Assembly: GCF_026262505.1 (NCBI RefSeq)
Contig: NC_067205.1
Coordinates: 21,609,585-21,673,584 of the forward strand
Reading direction: 5' to 3'
Length of the DNA: 64,000 bases
Source: Trichomonas vaginalis G3
Lineage: Eukaryota; Parabasalia; Trichomonadida; Trichomonadidae
Below, one piece after another: positions 1 to 12,495 of this stretch (its first letter is position 1; the number at the start of each line of letters is the position of its first letter). A program made the position numbers and the translations under genes. The notes beneath the pieces were generated by a model. That model worked only from the letters and a program-made list of their open reading frames with translations. It made no database searches and was not told where the DNA came from.

Positions 1-558
1 GTGGTTAACGAACATAAATTAATTGTAAAGTTTTCAAAAATTTTCATCGTTTCTATCAGCATCTATTTTTCCTTTAAAATAATATATTTGTATGAATACA
101 ATATTTAGTAATTTTTTTATTTCCCATAATTTCATTCAAAATTTCAGAAAAAATTAATTTCTATTCAATATTATTTCAGCTTCAAAACACTTCATTCTTA
201 TAGATGTTGATTCACTAAAGTGTGATTCTATTTATATGAGGTAGGGGCATGAGGCTCGGCAAGTCTTATTGCTTTTTACCTCAATTTAGGTATTAAATAA
301 TTATAATGATTCATAGTGGCCGCTGCTGACTGGCCATCAGCAGTCCCCTGGCCAAGATTAATATAATTATTTAATACTTATCCAGTTTTACATCAATAAC
401 AACAAAGCTAATCAATCATCATTCAGAAATGCGGGAAATTACTACTAATATTAAAGATTGATAGACATTAGGCTGGCCACCTTCTGTCTAATATCTTTAC
501 GAATAAAAATAATACTTTTTAAAACAAATTATTTAATAAATTTTATTAAAAAACAAAA
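1..558. other. Intergenic DNA with a foldback
   Basis: No gene is seen here. Apart from the foldback at 290-377 the stretch is plain AT-rich DNA at the 3' side of the leftward transposase gene that ends at 559. Confidence 0.5.
290..377. repeat. Nested inverted repeat (foldback)
   Basis: Positions 290-307 pair with 360-377 as an 18-base arm with one mismatch. Nested inside is a GC-richer stem, CTGCTGA (323-329) with TCAGCAG (337-343). The two stems share one axis. It could be a small MITE or a cruciform near the end of the transposon carrying the adjacent hAT-like gene; I found no clear target duplication. Confidence 0.55.
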
Positions 559-2693
559 TCAAATATCAAATTGATCATCATTCAACTTGATGAAGAAGCG
601 GCATGCTACATATTCTTCTTTGCATGATTCGTTCATTGAATTTCTTGTCTTTCGCAATTCAGATATTACACGTTCTACATCTGCTTCACTGCACGAAAGT
701 GACATCATCCTTTTTCCAATTGGTCTTATTGCTTTTAGTTGCTTTATGCCATTCATGTACCAAAACTTGCCATCATTTTGAGCAAGATGATGACCATTTA
801 TAAGATGGGAATCATCTTGCTCTATGAAGAAATCGTAAGCATCACTCAATTCCTTGGCTCTATCGTCTTTATTGATCGTTGGATCAACTGTTGATTCGGC
901 AATTGCTCTTTGTCTGAGGATTGTTATCATGAATGTGTATAGATCTTTTATCTCTTCATCTACAACATCCCAGACCAAGGAATTCCTCGAACCATCGGCA
1001 TTTGTTTCGGCTGCATGATCGTCGTTAAGCATTTGTTCCTCTTCTGCTTGCTGGATCTCTTCATCATGCTCGGCTACCTCGTCAACACGTTCTGTTCGTT
1101 CTTCTTCAAGGATTTCGCCGAGTTTCTCAAATGTGATCTCGCGATTGATGATCCTCAGGGAAGGAATCGTTGGGACTTGCACATCTTTCAACTGCATTAT
1201 AGGTGGATAGCTTGTCTTTCCTCCAAAACCCTTCTTGTCTCTGATGATCTTCCTTGCTAACGGTGTAAAGCCGAAAGCAAACCGAAGCAAATCAATTCTA
1301 CCATATTCTTTCATATCATTTTTGAATATTGTAGTGATTGATCGGAGAATCTCTTCACCATCTGGCGTTAATCTTCCTGCCATTTCATCCAACATCCCTT
1401 GGCACTGTTGTATCATCAGGAATGCATAAGCACCCATGGACTTGTTGGATTCCAGCCATAATTGAAGTTGCTTTAATGGCTTGAATATCATTAAAGCATC
1501 TTTAAAGAGTGGAGGAATTCCATCACGTGTCCATTGTAACTGTTCACGTGTAGCTCTGGAAAGGGATAGTGGAAGATCTCCACTTCTTAAAGCAGTATTA
1601 ATTGTTTCCAGATTATCAAAGATGAAAAACAGAGTATCATATATGTAGAGCCAGCGAGTTTCCGGGATTGATGGAACCCTGATCTTGTATCTCGCTCTCA
1701 TATCGTGATTCTTAAAGATAATGATAATCTGGTGAACTCTATTCATCAGTTCATTCAACAATGGACATTGCTTACGTGCGTGGACAATAGCATTGTTCAA
1801 GACGTGGTTAAGGCAACGAATGTACACGGTTTGTAAGCCAGGGAAAAGGGCTCCTTCTGGCCTCCAGTGGCAGAGTCCTTTAACCTGGGCTGGCAAACCA
1901 TCTCCGACTACTCCAGCTACGTGGTTTTTATTAACCTTAAGAGAATCAAACCACGTATGGTAGTCCTCGTATGTCCAATTAGTCGAAATTGTTGTGTCGA
2001 AGAATTGGTGGCGATCTGTTTTGCCTGGATTGCACACACAAGAGAATAGACCATGACGGCTGCCGTGTGTTCCGCAGTCCAGGGAAATTGAGAAGATGCG
2101 GAATTCCTCGCAGAACTTTAGGCCCCGAGAGGAGTCTGTTTTGCCTAAAGTAATCAATGCCTCTCTGACACCGCGCCGTGTGAACTCAATGTCTGGGATT
2201 GTAAAGTTGATGCCCTGTTCGCGATTGACTTTATTTTTAAGCCATTTGGCGAAGCTCTCTAGGAAGCTTTTAAATGCTGGCTTCATTGTGGCATAAAGGC
2301 TTATATCTAGGCTCGCAATAAGCCTGGCAATGATCTCTTCTAACGAAGGATCATTACCAGAGCCAACTGCTTGCTGAGTATTCTCAACTTGGTGCTCAGC
2401 AGGAACGTAGTTGGGCATTGGGAGTAAAAATTTGCACTTATGATCTTTAAAATCATTTTTCCTGCTTTTTTTAATGCATCGCACGAACTGCCCTTGAACT
2501 AATGTTTCACTACATTCGGCACAGTATGTAAAGAGCCTTCCTTTGTCTGATTGATTAGGCTCATTCTCATAATAGCCGATCGTAGTGAAAATTTTTTTCC
2601 ACACTTTGTTTCCAATGTTTCAGGAGTTGGTGGATATTTCGTCTTCTTAAATGGAATCCACTCATCATATACATGAGGATCCCATGCAGTCAT
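559..2693 (-). pseudogene. hAT-like transposase, frameshifted near the 5' end
   Basis: A 681-codon frame (559-2604) resembles a hAT-superfamily transposase. It has a Cys/His-rich N-terminus (CAEC, then C and HKC) like a BED-type zinc finger, an RNase H-like middle with candidate catalytic Asp in SLDCG and VGDGL, and a C-terminal SEADVERV motif typical of the hAT dimerisation region, with its Glu. The long frame has no ATG at its start, only GTG. The only upstream ATG (2693) is in another frame, and the two frames meet at a run of seven T (2592-2598 on the plus strand). I read this as one gene with a 1-base slip there. Family assignment is from motifs only. The same type of gene is split by the Maverick at 13.3/34.5 kb. 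Confidence 0.6.
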
Positions 2694-3822
2694 AATAAAA
2701 ATAAAGCTTTTTGAATATATTCAATTTTTAAATGATATTTTCACGGGTTAAATATAAAATAAAGAATAAGATGTAAATTATTAAAATAATTAATTTTAAA
2801 TTTTGAACCCGTGATAAATATTTTTTTGCATTGTTATTAATAATGAAAAATAAAGCTTATTTCAATGAGAATTGTTCTGCAAATTTATTTCACTTTTGAC
2901 CTCACTTTTTCCGTAATTCAATTTTTTACTTTTAATATTTTAGATCTTCATAATATCATTTGAAAAATTAACCATATAAAAAAATCAAGTTATCAATTCA
3001 CTTTTTCCGTAATTCAAAAATCAAAAATATAAATAATATATCTTTTTATCAAATATTATTATTATATTCTATGAAAAATGAGGTCCGGAAATTTTGCGGA
3101 TTCCCGTAACTCAATTTTACGGAAAAAGTGCAGTAAACTATTCAAAATACGGAAAAATTGGTGTAAACTAATGATTTTACGGTAAAATCACGGAAAGTCC
3201 CGGAAGAATATATGTGCCTATATGAAATTATACAAAAATGAATCAAACGCATTTTAAAAGATTGTTCTTGTATTATAAATGCTATTCGCAGATTTATTAG
3301 TTGAAGAAAATTACCAAATTTTTGCCGATTTACAAAAAATGATTTACAAAGCATATTTTTATAAGGCTTAAAAAATCTTTAAAATGTGACCGGTGACGGA
3401 AATCCATGGTAACCAACCGCGGTTCCCGTTTGGAATGCCATACATATATCTTACCCATTCATTTGGAATACGAGGTCTCGAGTTTTCGTTCATTTTTTTT
3501 ACTTTACAAAACTGTTTATTTTTCAGAATTTTTAAATTTGAAAAAATCCATTCTATATCTGATAAATAATATATTATTTTTCAATCAAAATATTTTGATT
3601 ATCATCTCAAAAGTGTTCTCAAACCTAGTTTTTCTTATTTTGGATAATCTTAATATTTATATTATTATAAACTAATTGAACACCATATGTTTTTGTATAC
3701 TTTTACAAAAAAATTGATAGATTTGTGATACTTTCCCCGACGATAGAATTGAATAGCTTACATTTTGACAGAACTTAATATGGAACAGTACAAGGCTAGT
3801 TTATCGGTACAAGGCTCTTGAA
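2694..3822. other. Intergenic DNA, no gene seen
   Basis: AT-rich DNA with no convincing gene. The short phrase CTTTTTCCGTAATTCAA occurs at about 2904 and 3002, and related ACGGAAAAA phrases cluster around 3120-3190. These look like remnants of an old repeat. Short open frames here lack codon or motif support. Confidence 0.4.
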
Positions 3823-4827
3823 ATGACTTTAATGGTTAAAAATTTCTGTAATCAAACGGTTGTTTTGAATTTCGGAAATTCAAGAACTTGCCTTTATCAA
3901 ATGATAATGGGGATACAACAGAGTTTTTCAGAATATTACAACACAATTGAGTCTAAAGATAAAAGTGAGAACGAAACTATATCAGAAAGTAATTGCAATT
4001 ATTACATTCATGATGCAATATTTTCTTTCCATTATCAAAAAACAGCAATTTATCTTGATCCCAACAGCAAAGTATTACTAGAAACATGCACATTTTACAA
4101 TAATAGCTCCATAAAAAATAGCGGATCATTCTATATCTTAAACTCTGACTGTGTTTTAGTTCATATTTGTATATTACTCTCATCAGTTAATTCAAGGGGT
4201 TATTCTGGATGTGGATATTGCATTAATTCAGCTCAAAATGGTAACGGCATAAGTTTTTCATATGGATGTTCAGTTTCACAATGCAGTGGAATCAGTGCTT
4301 CTCTTTATCATTTGAGAGGAGATATCAAAGTAAGTAACATAAATACATCTTATCATGAAATTACTCAAAATGCTGCATATTCAATTCAACAACTAACAGG
4401 AACAGGAATTATTAATTTCACAACAGCATCAAATACATCTTCTTCAGAACTAAGCGGAATTAGAAATTCTGGTAAATTTAATATTACAAAATGTAATTAT
4501 TTAAACAATGAATATACAGGAGATGGTGCAATAATTGATTGTTCTATTTCAACTACATATTCAAGTTGTTCATTCATAGGAAATAAAGGAAAATATTTAT
4601 TTTCATATAAACCAACTATTGATAATTGTTACTTTAATAATAATGATGTCAGTCAAACTACAAAAAGTGATAATACAAATACATTTATTTCAATTGATTC
4701 ATTAGATTCATTTATATCTCATTATTCAACATATTATTGTATTGCTGCAAAAAATCCTCAAAAACAATCGAATACAGAAGGAATCAGATCATTTAAGAAT
4801 TCAAGAGCTAGACATATAAGACGTTGA
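3823..4827 (+). CDS. Cys/Asn-rich beta-helix-type repeat protein
   Basis: A 334-residue protein with many short repeats of the kind CTFYNN, CSFIGNKG and NCYFNNN, in which a hydrophobic/aromatic strand is followed by Asn and Gly turns. This is typical of right-handed parallel beta-helix (pectate-lyase-like) surface or secreted proteins. I see no signal peptide or membrane segment. The C-terminus ends in a basic RARHIRR tail. A close paralogue lies at 6317-7227, and 5'-truncated relatives lie at 39386 and 42474, so this is a local, dispersed family. The paralogue begins near the residue aligned with GIQQSFSEY, so the first 28 or so residues may not be translated. Function is unknown. Confidence 0.65.
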   Translation: MTLMVKNFCNQTVVLNFGNSRTCLYQMIMGIQQSFSEYYNTIESKDKSENETISESNCNYYIHDAIFSFHYQKTAIYLDPNSKVLLETCTFYNNSSIKNSGSFYILNSDCVLVHICILLSSVNSRGYSGCGYCINSAQNGNGISFSYGCSVSQCSGISASLYHLRGDIKVSNINTSYHEITQNAAYSIQQLTGTGIINFTTASNTSSSELSGIRNSGKFNITKCNYLNNEYTGDGAIIDCSISTTYSSCSFIGNKGKYLFSYKPTIDNCYFNNNDVSQTTKSDNTNTFISIDSLDSFISHYSTYYCIAAKNPQKQSNTEGIRSFKNSRARHIRR

Positions 4828-6316
4828 ACATATTACTGAAAACATTTATAAAACATCATTTTGTGTGTATATAGATATAACTTTAAAGTAGCAAAATGCT
4901 ATTAAATAACTCTGACTTTTCCTTTACGCGCAAAAATAGCGAGTTCTTTCGGAGATTTTTACTCAAATTAGATCTGAAAAAGGAAAGTCGCTTCATAAGG
5001 AAAATTATACATGGCACGATGGATGTAAATTATTGAATGATTGAAGCTCTTTTTTGCAGCTCCATTATTATATGGATTTTATCACTTTTGTGCCCAGTAT
5101 GTCATGGATAAATGTATTATACAAAATAGATTTAGGAAATTCCCTAATAATTTACAAAAATAGAAAAGAATATTGAATCATAAGGAAAGAACTCTGTATA
5201 AACAATTTATGAGACGTTTGTCTTCACAGCAACATAATTACAATTCATATATTATCACTTTTCCTTCATGGATATTAATGAATCATGATGATCTGAATAT
5301 ATGTGTTCAATATTAAACATTTACCATACACTTTCACAGTTAGTGAATGCTTAAAAATCATTGGTATTGAAAAATAGCTGGAATTTCATAGTTATTTAGC
5401 AGATTTGAACAAAAAATACATTTACAAAGTGCTAAGTTTTAAACAATCAATAAAAGATTTTAGATTAGATGAAATATCATAAGTCGTTTCTTTTTTTCAT
5501 CTGGATAATAAAATTGATAAATTTTTTCTAATTAAAAGATAAAGATGTATTTAAAGTAGTACAAAATTAACTTTTATATTAAAGCATGCTTATTATTAAC
5601 GTTTTAAGTCTAAGTTTAGAGGAAATGAGTGGATTATTTTGCAAGTTAAATTTTTTCGATAAAATTAACATGAAAAATCACCTTTTGTCTAAGAGAAATA
5701 ATAACGATGTGCAAATATTTTTGAGAATAATACGAGAAATTTGTTTGAATTTAAAATATGCAATAAAAGGGGATATATGTATGAGTATTCCAATTTCATT
5801 TTGTTAGAGTTGATTTATGATTCCATTTCTATCGATTTTTATTCTTGTTTTAGGGACTTTATGATGATAACCAAATTGATTTGGTTATCATAGAAAAGAG
5901 TACATTGTCATACCTAGAATTAAGTATGTTTGGGGCTGATTTATTGGGGTAAGAAAGTTTATAATACGTGAACTGTAATTTCCTCATCGAAGAGATCATA
6001 TTAATTCGATATTTGATTATTACAAAAAGTGACATCATACGAATTTTGTACTAATTATCGGATTTAAAAGTTTAGGATGCTTCTCTTCAAATTATGTTCT
6101 CGATAAAAGTATTCAAAAGCAAATTTAAGAGTGAACTTTGTGAACTTAAATTTCAAAGTCCTTCAATATTTCAAAGAGTTTTGATTATATTTTGTGGCCA
6201 TCTACTCCTCAAAATTGAGACTTGTTTTCCCATTTCATTCTTATAATATTTTGTTTTAATTAATTCCACAAATATTGTAGTTCATGGTAGTTTAAATTTG
6301 TTGGAGTTTAAGGTGA
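4828..6316. other. Intergenic DNA, no gene seen
   Basis: AT-rich spacer between two related beta-helix genes. A 73-codon frame at 5586-5807 has low-complexity composition and no recognisable motif, and I do not accept it as a gene. Confidence 0.4.
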
Positions 6317-7227
6317 ATGTCATGTATTATAGATTTGCAAATTATTAATGGAATACAACAAAGTTTTTCTGATTATTATACAGTTGAGTCTATCAATAAA
6401 ACAGAGAACGAAACTATATCGGGAAATGGTAACTATTACATTCATGATGCAGTGTTTTCTTTCCATTATCAAAAAACAGCAATTTACCTTAATTCCAGCA
6501 GCAAAGTATTACTCGAAACATGCACATTTTACAATAACGGCTCCACAAAAAGTGGTGGGTCATTCTACATCAAGGAATCTGAATCTGTTTTAGTTCAAAT
6601 TTGTTGTTATAATTCAGTAACTAGTGAATGGGGTGGTGCATATTACATTGAAACAGTTGTTAATAGTAACAACAAAAACTACGCATTTGAATGCTCAGTT
6701 TCGCAATGTAGAGGAAACATTGCTTCTCTTTATCATTTGAGAGGAGATATCAAAGTAAGTAATATAAATTCATCTTATCATGAATTTCCTGCATATGCTG
6801 GTTACTTAATTCATTCTCCAAAAGAAACTGGAATTATTAATTTCACAACAGCATCGAATACATCATCTACAGGTTTTTATGGTGGAATAGGAAATACTGG
6901 TAATTTTAACATTATAAAATGTAATTTTTTAAAGGAATAATTAATTGTTATGGTTCAAAAATATATTCAAGTTGTTCATTCATAGGAAATAAAGGAAACT
7001 ATTTATTTTGGCATAAACCAAATATCGATAATTGTTACTTTAATAATAATGATGTCAATGGATCTGTAAATGATGATCCTTCAATTACATTTGATTCAAT
7101 TGAACCATTGGATTCATTTATATCTCATTATTATTGTCCTTATAAAAATATTGATTCTAAAAAACATTCAAATACTGAAGGAATCATCTCATTTAGGAAT
7201 CCAAGATTTAGGAATCGAAGGCGTTGA
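6317..7227 (+). pseudogene. Beta-helix-type repeat protein, frameshifted
   Basis: A paralogue of the gene at 3823. Residues from the GIQQSF region through IKCNFL (6317-6940) match it closely, then the frame stops. The matching continuation (SCSFIGNKGNY, then NIDNCYFNNND) resumes in another frame and runs to about 7227, ending in the same kind of basic tail. The slip lies in the T6/A3 stretch at about 6926-6935. It could be real decay or an assembly indel in a homopolymer. The repeat and turn pattern is the same as in the intact copy. No signal peptide is seen. Confidence 0.6.
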
Positions 7228-7314
7228 ACTTATTGATAAAAATATTTATAAAACATCATTTTGTGAATTTAAATAAACATTACTCTTTTTGATAAATAAT
7301 TTTGAACATAAAAT

Positions 7315-9991
7315 TTATATGTCCGAATCATAACTATTCAGTGAGTCATCAGATTCATGATCATCATCAGATGAAATATTATATCCAAACATGTAATCTA
7401 AATATGTATGACCGTTACAATCCTTTTTATTTTTGTCTGCACCATGAGCTATAAGAAGACCAAGCAAGTCGCTATTAAAATGTTTTGCGGCATAAAATAG
7501 AGGAGTTTTATCTTTCTGGTCCTTTTTATTGACATGAGCACCATGCAAAAGAAGATATTTATAAATAGTGAATTTTCTTTTCTTTACAGCAATATGCAGA
7601 GGAGTGCATCCATCATTTCTTTTAATATCCACATCTGCACCATGCTCAACAAGATATTCTACAACTTTCATTTCATTTTTAACAGCATAATGAAGTGGAG
7701 TACTTCCACTTTTATCTTGAGCATTTATATCGCCACCATGCGCAATGATAAAGCTTACCAAATCCAGAGTGTCATCCATCATATCTGATATGTAATGAAG
7801 TGCAGTTTTTCTTTCAATGTCTTTTGCATTGATTTTAATACCATGGTTGATAAGAAGTTTTGCTGTTTCTGCATGATAATATTCAATGGCATAATGAAGT
7901 GCAGTTTTTCGGTTATTATCTCTTGCATTGATATCAGCTCCATGTGAAAGAAGCAACTCAACAAATTTTGCATCAAAATTTGATGACGCATAATGAAGTG
8001 GAACACAATTTTTATTATCTATTTCATTTACATTTGCATTTTCTGAAATAAGTAACTCCGCAAGATCTAGTCTAATATCTCTTATGGCAATATGTAGGGG
8101 AGTGTATCTTTTATTATTTTTCGAGTTGATATCTGCACCATGTAAAATTAAAAAAGATGCAATTGCAGGCAAATCATATTCAACAGCAACATGAAGAGCT
8201 GTATTTCCACCATTATTTTTATAAATCAATTTTTGCACCATGTGATAATAGAAGTTCTATTGCTTTTTCAGAATTTTTTCTTACTGCAATATGAAGAGCT
8301 GTATCTCTATTAAAATGTTCTCTAGCATTTATATCTACACCATGTGAAAGAAGAAATTCAATGGATTCAAAATTATTCAGATCTAATTCATATTGTAAAC
8401 GAGTTTTTCCTGAAATGTTGTTTTTCGAATTAATGTTTGCACCATGTGAAATGAGAAGTTCTGCTGTTTCATAGCAGTTATTGGAAATTGCTTGGTAAAG
8501 AGGATCATATTGACCATGAATTTGTTTATTAATCTTTGCACCATGAATAAGAAGAACTTCTGCCGTTTCTTTACTGTTCTTTCTTGCAGCTACATGTAGT
8601 GGCGTTTCTCCGCCAAGAAATCTTATATTAATAGCTGCTCCGTGGGAAATGAGAATTTCGGCTGCTTCTTTAAAATTCTTGTCAGCCGCAATATGAAGAG
8701 GTGTTTTACCATTTTCGTCTTTTGGATCAACATTGGCGCCATGCGAGAAAAGTAAGTTCATAATTTCAATGTTATTGTTTTCAACAGCAACATGAAGAGC
8801 AGTTATTTTATTTTTATTACATGCATTCAAATCTGCTTTATTTGAAATAAGGAGTTCTATCAAATCTTGATTATTATTTTGCACTGCAATATTAAGTGGC
8901 ACTTCCCCATAATCATCTGCTGCATCAACTTTAGCACCGTGCGAAATAAGAAGTTCAGCAATTTCTTTATTATTGTTTTTCACTGCATAACAAAGTGCAG
9001 AAAATTTATCATTGTCTTGAGCATTTATATCTAATGCTTTGTCTTTTAGAGAATCTATTAAGAATTTGCATATTTCTGTATTATTGTAAATCATTGCAAC
9101 AATTAAAATGGTTTCATTTCGAATTGATTTTTTAGTAAAATCTAAATCTTCATTTTTGAAAATTTCAAGTGTTTGTGGAAACGCAGCACACCATGGTAAG
9201 ATTGAATCTTTATTTTTCTCAAACATAAGAAATGCAACTTTTATGTTTTGTGAAAAAATAATTTCAGCAAAATCTGAAATGTCAAGATTAAATAAATTTC
9301 TTTCGAAAATATAATCAAGGAATTGATTGTTATGTGATGCAGCAATACATACAAAGCATTCTTTGTCAATTGTGTTATTTTTTAAACTTTCATTGATAAT
9401 ATCTGTGTTTCCTCCAATTAAAGAGTATTTAAGACATTCTTGAGTGATTTTCTGCTTGTAATTAGAAATAATAAAATTGAAAATGTTGACAGAACCAAAA
9501 TAACAGCATGCTTCAAGAGGTGAGAGTATTGGAAAACCTAAAACTTTAAAGGGAATATATTCGAATGAATGTTGTGAGATATATTCTTTAAATTGATCAA
9601 TTTTGTCATTCATAATGAAATGTCTGACATCTTCTTCTCTTGGATATATAAAATTGTAATATGTGAGTTCATAAATATTGTTATTAACAAAGAATTTTAA
9701 TTCCAATGAATTTGAATAATTTAATATGTTTTGTGATTTTATATCTGTTATTGAGTACTTAGAAAGGATTTGATTTATGATTTCGACATATATATCAATA
9801 TGTCTATAGTTGTATTTGATTGAAACCAAGAAACTCATGATAAGTTCTTCTATTCGAATTTGATACTTTGAAATCAAAACATTTGTAATCATATTCATGC
9901 ATTCATAAAAGAATTCATGCGATTTGATATGGAATAATCGTTCATACGTTTTAATATACTCCTCATATGGTTGTAAATACTTGAAACACAA
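7315..9991 (-). pseudogene. Long ankyrin-repeat protein with one frameshift
   Basis: Two frames, 8219-9991 (N-terminal part) and 7315-8241 (C-terminal part), form one ankyrin protein of about 890 residues. The first ~260 residues are the alpha-helical region starting YEEYIKTYERLF seen in the large trichomonad ankyrin family (DUF3447-like). Then come about seventeen ankyrin units with TALHVA or TPLHIA, LLISHGA and IN motifs, and an acidic tail rich in Asp and Ser. The frames overlap at 8219-8241 and the repeat phase continues across, so a 1-base slip in AAAAA near 8229 is likely. No ATG opens the first frame and a TGA lies just upstream, so the true start is missing or lies behind another slip near a T7 run at about 9993. 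The probable role is protein-protein interaction. Confidence 0.75.
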
Positions 9992-10121
9992 AAAAATATT
10001 TTGTCACTTTTCGATCGATGCAAATATTAATCTTTGCCCTATAACTTACAAATATTTTTTATTTCCCCAAACCATTTTAATTTTTTGTTTAAAATCTTAT
10101 AAAAGTGACAAAATCTAACAA

Positions 10122-10754
10122 TTGCCTTATTGTAATGATACAGTTACATATTTAGACACTGTTGTTGATCAGAATGAAAGAGTTAATTTAACAGCCAATA
10201 GTCGTATTGGCTTTTATTTCAATAAAATATATAAAGGGAATCCATCTTATGAATTCACATCATATCAAGGGTCAAATGCTTTTGCATTCGGTTTTAGTAT
10301 AAATGGGAATCAGATTGCATTAGCTCCAAAAAGAAATATTTTATATATTTATGATACATCTAATTTTTTAACAAAAGGATCGGTTGAATTGGATGATTAT
10401 GGATATGGATCATTGAATAACACATTTACTCATAATGATACTGTAGGAATCGGATTAGACATCGAAAAGCAAACAATGGTTGTTGTTTCTAAACAAATTT
10501 ATGAAACCGTAAAACTTAATTTTACAATAGGTAGCTATGTAATGCCATTTATTCGAGAGCTTAAATCTGTTAAACAAGAAGTTTGGGATGAAATTTCCTT
10601 TAATTTTGGAACCAAATATCCATTCAAATACGATTTCCCTGGATTCAGTCAGTTTTGCTTAGCAAAAAAACCTTGTACTCCCTCTTGTAAAAATAATTTT
10701 TATCAATTTTTTGATTTTAAGTATTTATACGTATTCATTGCTATAACTTTGTAA
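10122..10754 (+). pseudogene. SPRY-like (concanavalin-like) domain fragment
   Basis: A frame of about 210 residues. Its central part (TVGIGLDIEKQTMVVVSK, then MPFIRE and WDEISFNFG) resembles the end of a SPRY/B30.2 fold, a beta-sandwich used in protein binding. The last ~15 residues are hydrophobic and could be a membrane anchor. There is no ATG at the start and a TAA lies a few codons upstream, so this is either a 5'-truncated gene or a gene with a lost start. Two Cys pairs precede the tail. Divergent from the ankyrin gene, with about 130 bp between. The domain call is from pattern only. Confidence 0.45.
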
Positions 10755-10777
10755 ATTTTGTTAAACTTATGTAAACC

Positions 10778-10789
10778 TTAAGGGTGCAC
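10778..10789 (+). repeat. Candidate transposon terminus TTAAGGGTGCAC
   Basis: This 12-mer recurs in inverted orientation at 36952-36963. The pair brackets the interrupted hAT-like transposase gene, and without the Maverick they would be about 5 kb apart. They could be the ends of the transposon that carries the gene, with TTAA as target site, but TTAA is not the 8-bp duplication expected for hAT elements. The call is tentative. Confidence 0.35.
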
Positions 10790-11190
10790 ACGAGAGGATC
10801 ATGTAAACTTCAGAATTTAGAACCTTATTTTTAGGCATTATCTTGGCTACCTATTTAGGCTCGAAAAGCAAAAAATATCAAAAAATACAACTTGACTCCA
10901 TTATGACCCTTTCATGGAGGTAGTTTTTATCCGCTAGTATTTTCCCTTTGAATCTCTTTACAATTCGAAATCAAATTCAAAACTCAGTAGAAGAAAGGAA
11001 GAATCGACTTACTACGGTTGTAATACGAATAAATACATATATTTAATTATTTTTATTTACATAATAATTGTTTGAAGCTCATATTCCATCAAATTTTTAA
11101 ATAAAAACATTAAAATGTTGAAAATGTTCATATATTTTAATAGGGTTTTAGCACTTTATTGAGGAATTACTATCTACATAGTCGAACTGA

Positions 11191-11900
11191 GTGGGGGACA
11201 AACTCGCCCATTGTCACTTTTCATTAACCTTAAACTTGTAATTTTCATTATTTTTAATTAACCTTATTTCTTTCCCAATTCCTGATTTATTTTATTCACT
11301 TACTATTAAAAGTCACATTTTAATAAAATATAATAATTTATTTATAGCATTTTTTACTATACTGTAATAAAAAATTAATTATAATAAATTAAATGTTTAT
11401 TAAATCAAATGTTTTCTTTGCAATAATATTTTTAATGTTGAGTAAACAATGTTGGGATCAAGTGTATCATTTTTCAGACCTTTCTGAACAGCTTCAAGCA
11501 TACTGATGCATTCGACTTTTTTAAATTGTGTCATTTCTTCGAAATCTCTTGTGACTTTTTTGATAACTTTAACACTTCTCTCTGAATCCAGACCTTTAAT
11601 TTGCAACTTAATCAGGAATGAAGGAACAACACTGGAATATAACTCGATGACAAGTTCATCGAGTCGAAGATATGGTTGTACACCACTTGTATGTGCCGGA
11701 TACCATTGTGTCAAATTTTTTCTGAAATTAACTTTAAAAGTACTAAGTAAGATCATTTATTTTTGCATAATATAATGCCAATATGGTTTCTTTTGATTTT
11801 ATTTCATTTATAAGCAAATCAGATTTACCCAAAAACTCCACTCCATAAGCGTTCATTTGCTAAATTAAAAAGTGACAATGGGCTAGTCTGTCCCTTTCTC
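11191..11900. mobile_element. ~710-bp mini-element with TIRs and 12-bp direct flanks
   Basis: The ends are inverted repeats. GGGACAAACTCGCCCATTG-type sequence at the left (11191-11222) matches the reverse complement of 11868-11900, with about two mismatches in the ~27 bp ending in TTGTCACTTTT. Outside lies the identical direct repeat TAGTCGAACTGA (11179-11190 and 11901-11912), as expected of a target-site duplication. The element carries one small frame at 11400-11756. Its superfamily is not recognised; a 9-12-bp duplication would fit a Mutator-like element. Confidence 0.55.
11400..11756 (-). CDS. Small ORF inside the mini-element, unknown
   Basis: A 118-codon frame with ATG start. The sequence has a normal globular composition with hydrophobic strands (LDELVIELYSSVVPSFLIKL) and a helical second half (VIKKVTRDFEEMTQF). 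It occupies the centre of the inverted-repeat element at 11191-11900, so it is either captured host sequence or the remnant of an element gene. No family is recognised. Reality as a gene is uncertain. Confidence 0.3.
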   Translation of the reverse strand: MILLSTFKVNFRKNLTQWYPAHTSGVQPYLRLDELVIELYSSVVPSFLIKLQIKGLDSERSVKVIKKVTRDFEEMTQFKKVECISMLEAVQKGLKNDTLDPNIVYSTLKILLQRKHLI

Positions 11901-12495
11901 TAGTCGAACTGAACTTGATATTTTGAAATTTAAATTATTTATCAAAATTAAAATTTAACTTGAAATTTATAATTATTTAGTCATATTTTGCATAATTCTA
12001 AGTAGATTTTGTAAAAAATCAAGAAAGAAAAATTTTAACGTGCTTTATTTTTCTTTTTTATAATAATACATATTATTATATAATTAACATATTCATAATG
12101 TTTCACCCTTTCAAAAATATAATCCTCCTCCTCTCAAATAAACGTACATACGGGTGGCCTCTTTTTTCAAAAAATTAAAATTTGAAATTTTGGGCTCAAA
12201 TATTAGAGATTTTTTCAACCTTCAACGATATATGTTGTCTATATCAGACCTCCTTTCTTTTTGATACTTAACATTGTTCCTAAATCTTAGCCGTTAAGGC
12301 TGTTCTGAAAATATTTTTTTTTTCGAAAAAATTCGAAAAAAATTCTTAAAATTCAAAAATCCCTTAATTCCTGAGGATTTTGGAAAAAAGATTTTACATG
12401 AACATGTGTATTATAGATCCAAGGTGAAGTCATTTTTCTATCCCTGGGATAGACGATACACCCAAAATGTCACCTTTTTGGGATTCTGTTTTTTT

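Noticed and set aside
5586-5807. 73-codon frame in host DNA
   Set aside because: No motif, low complexity, and no paralogue in the window; expected by chance in AT-rich spacer of this length.
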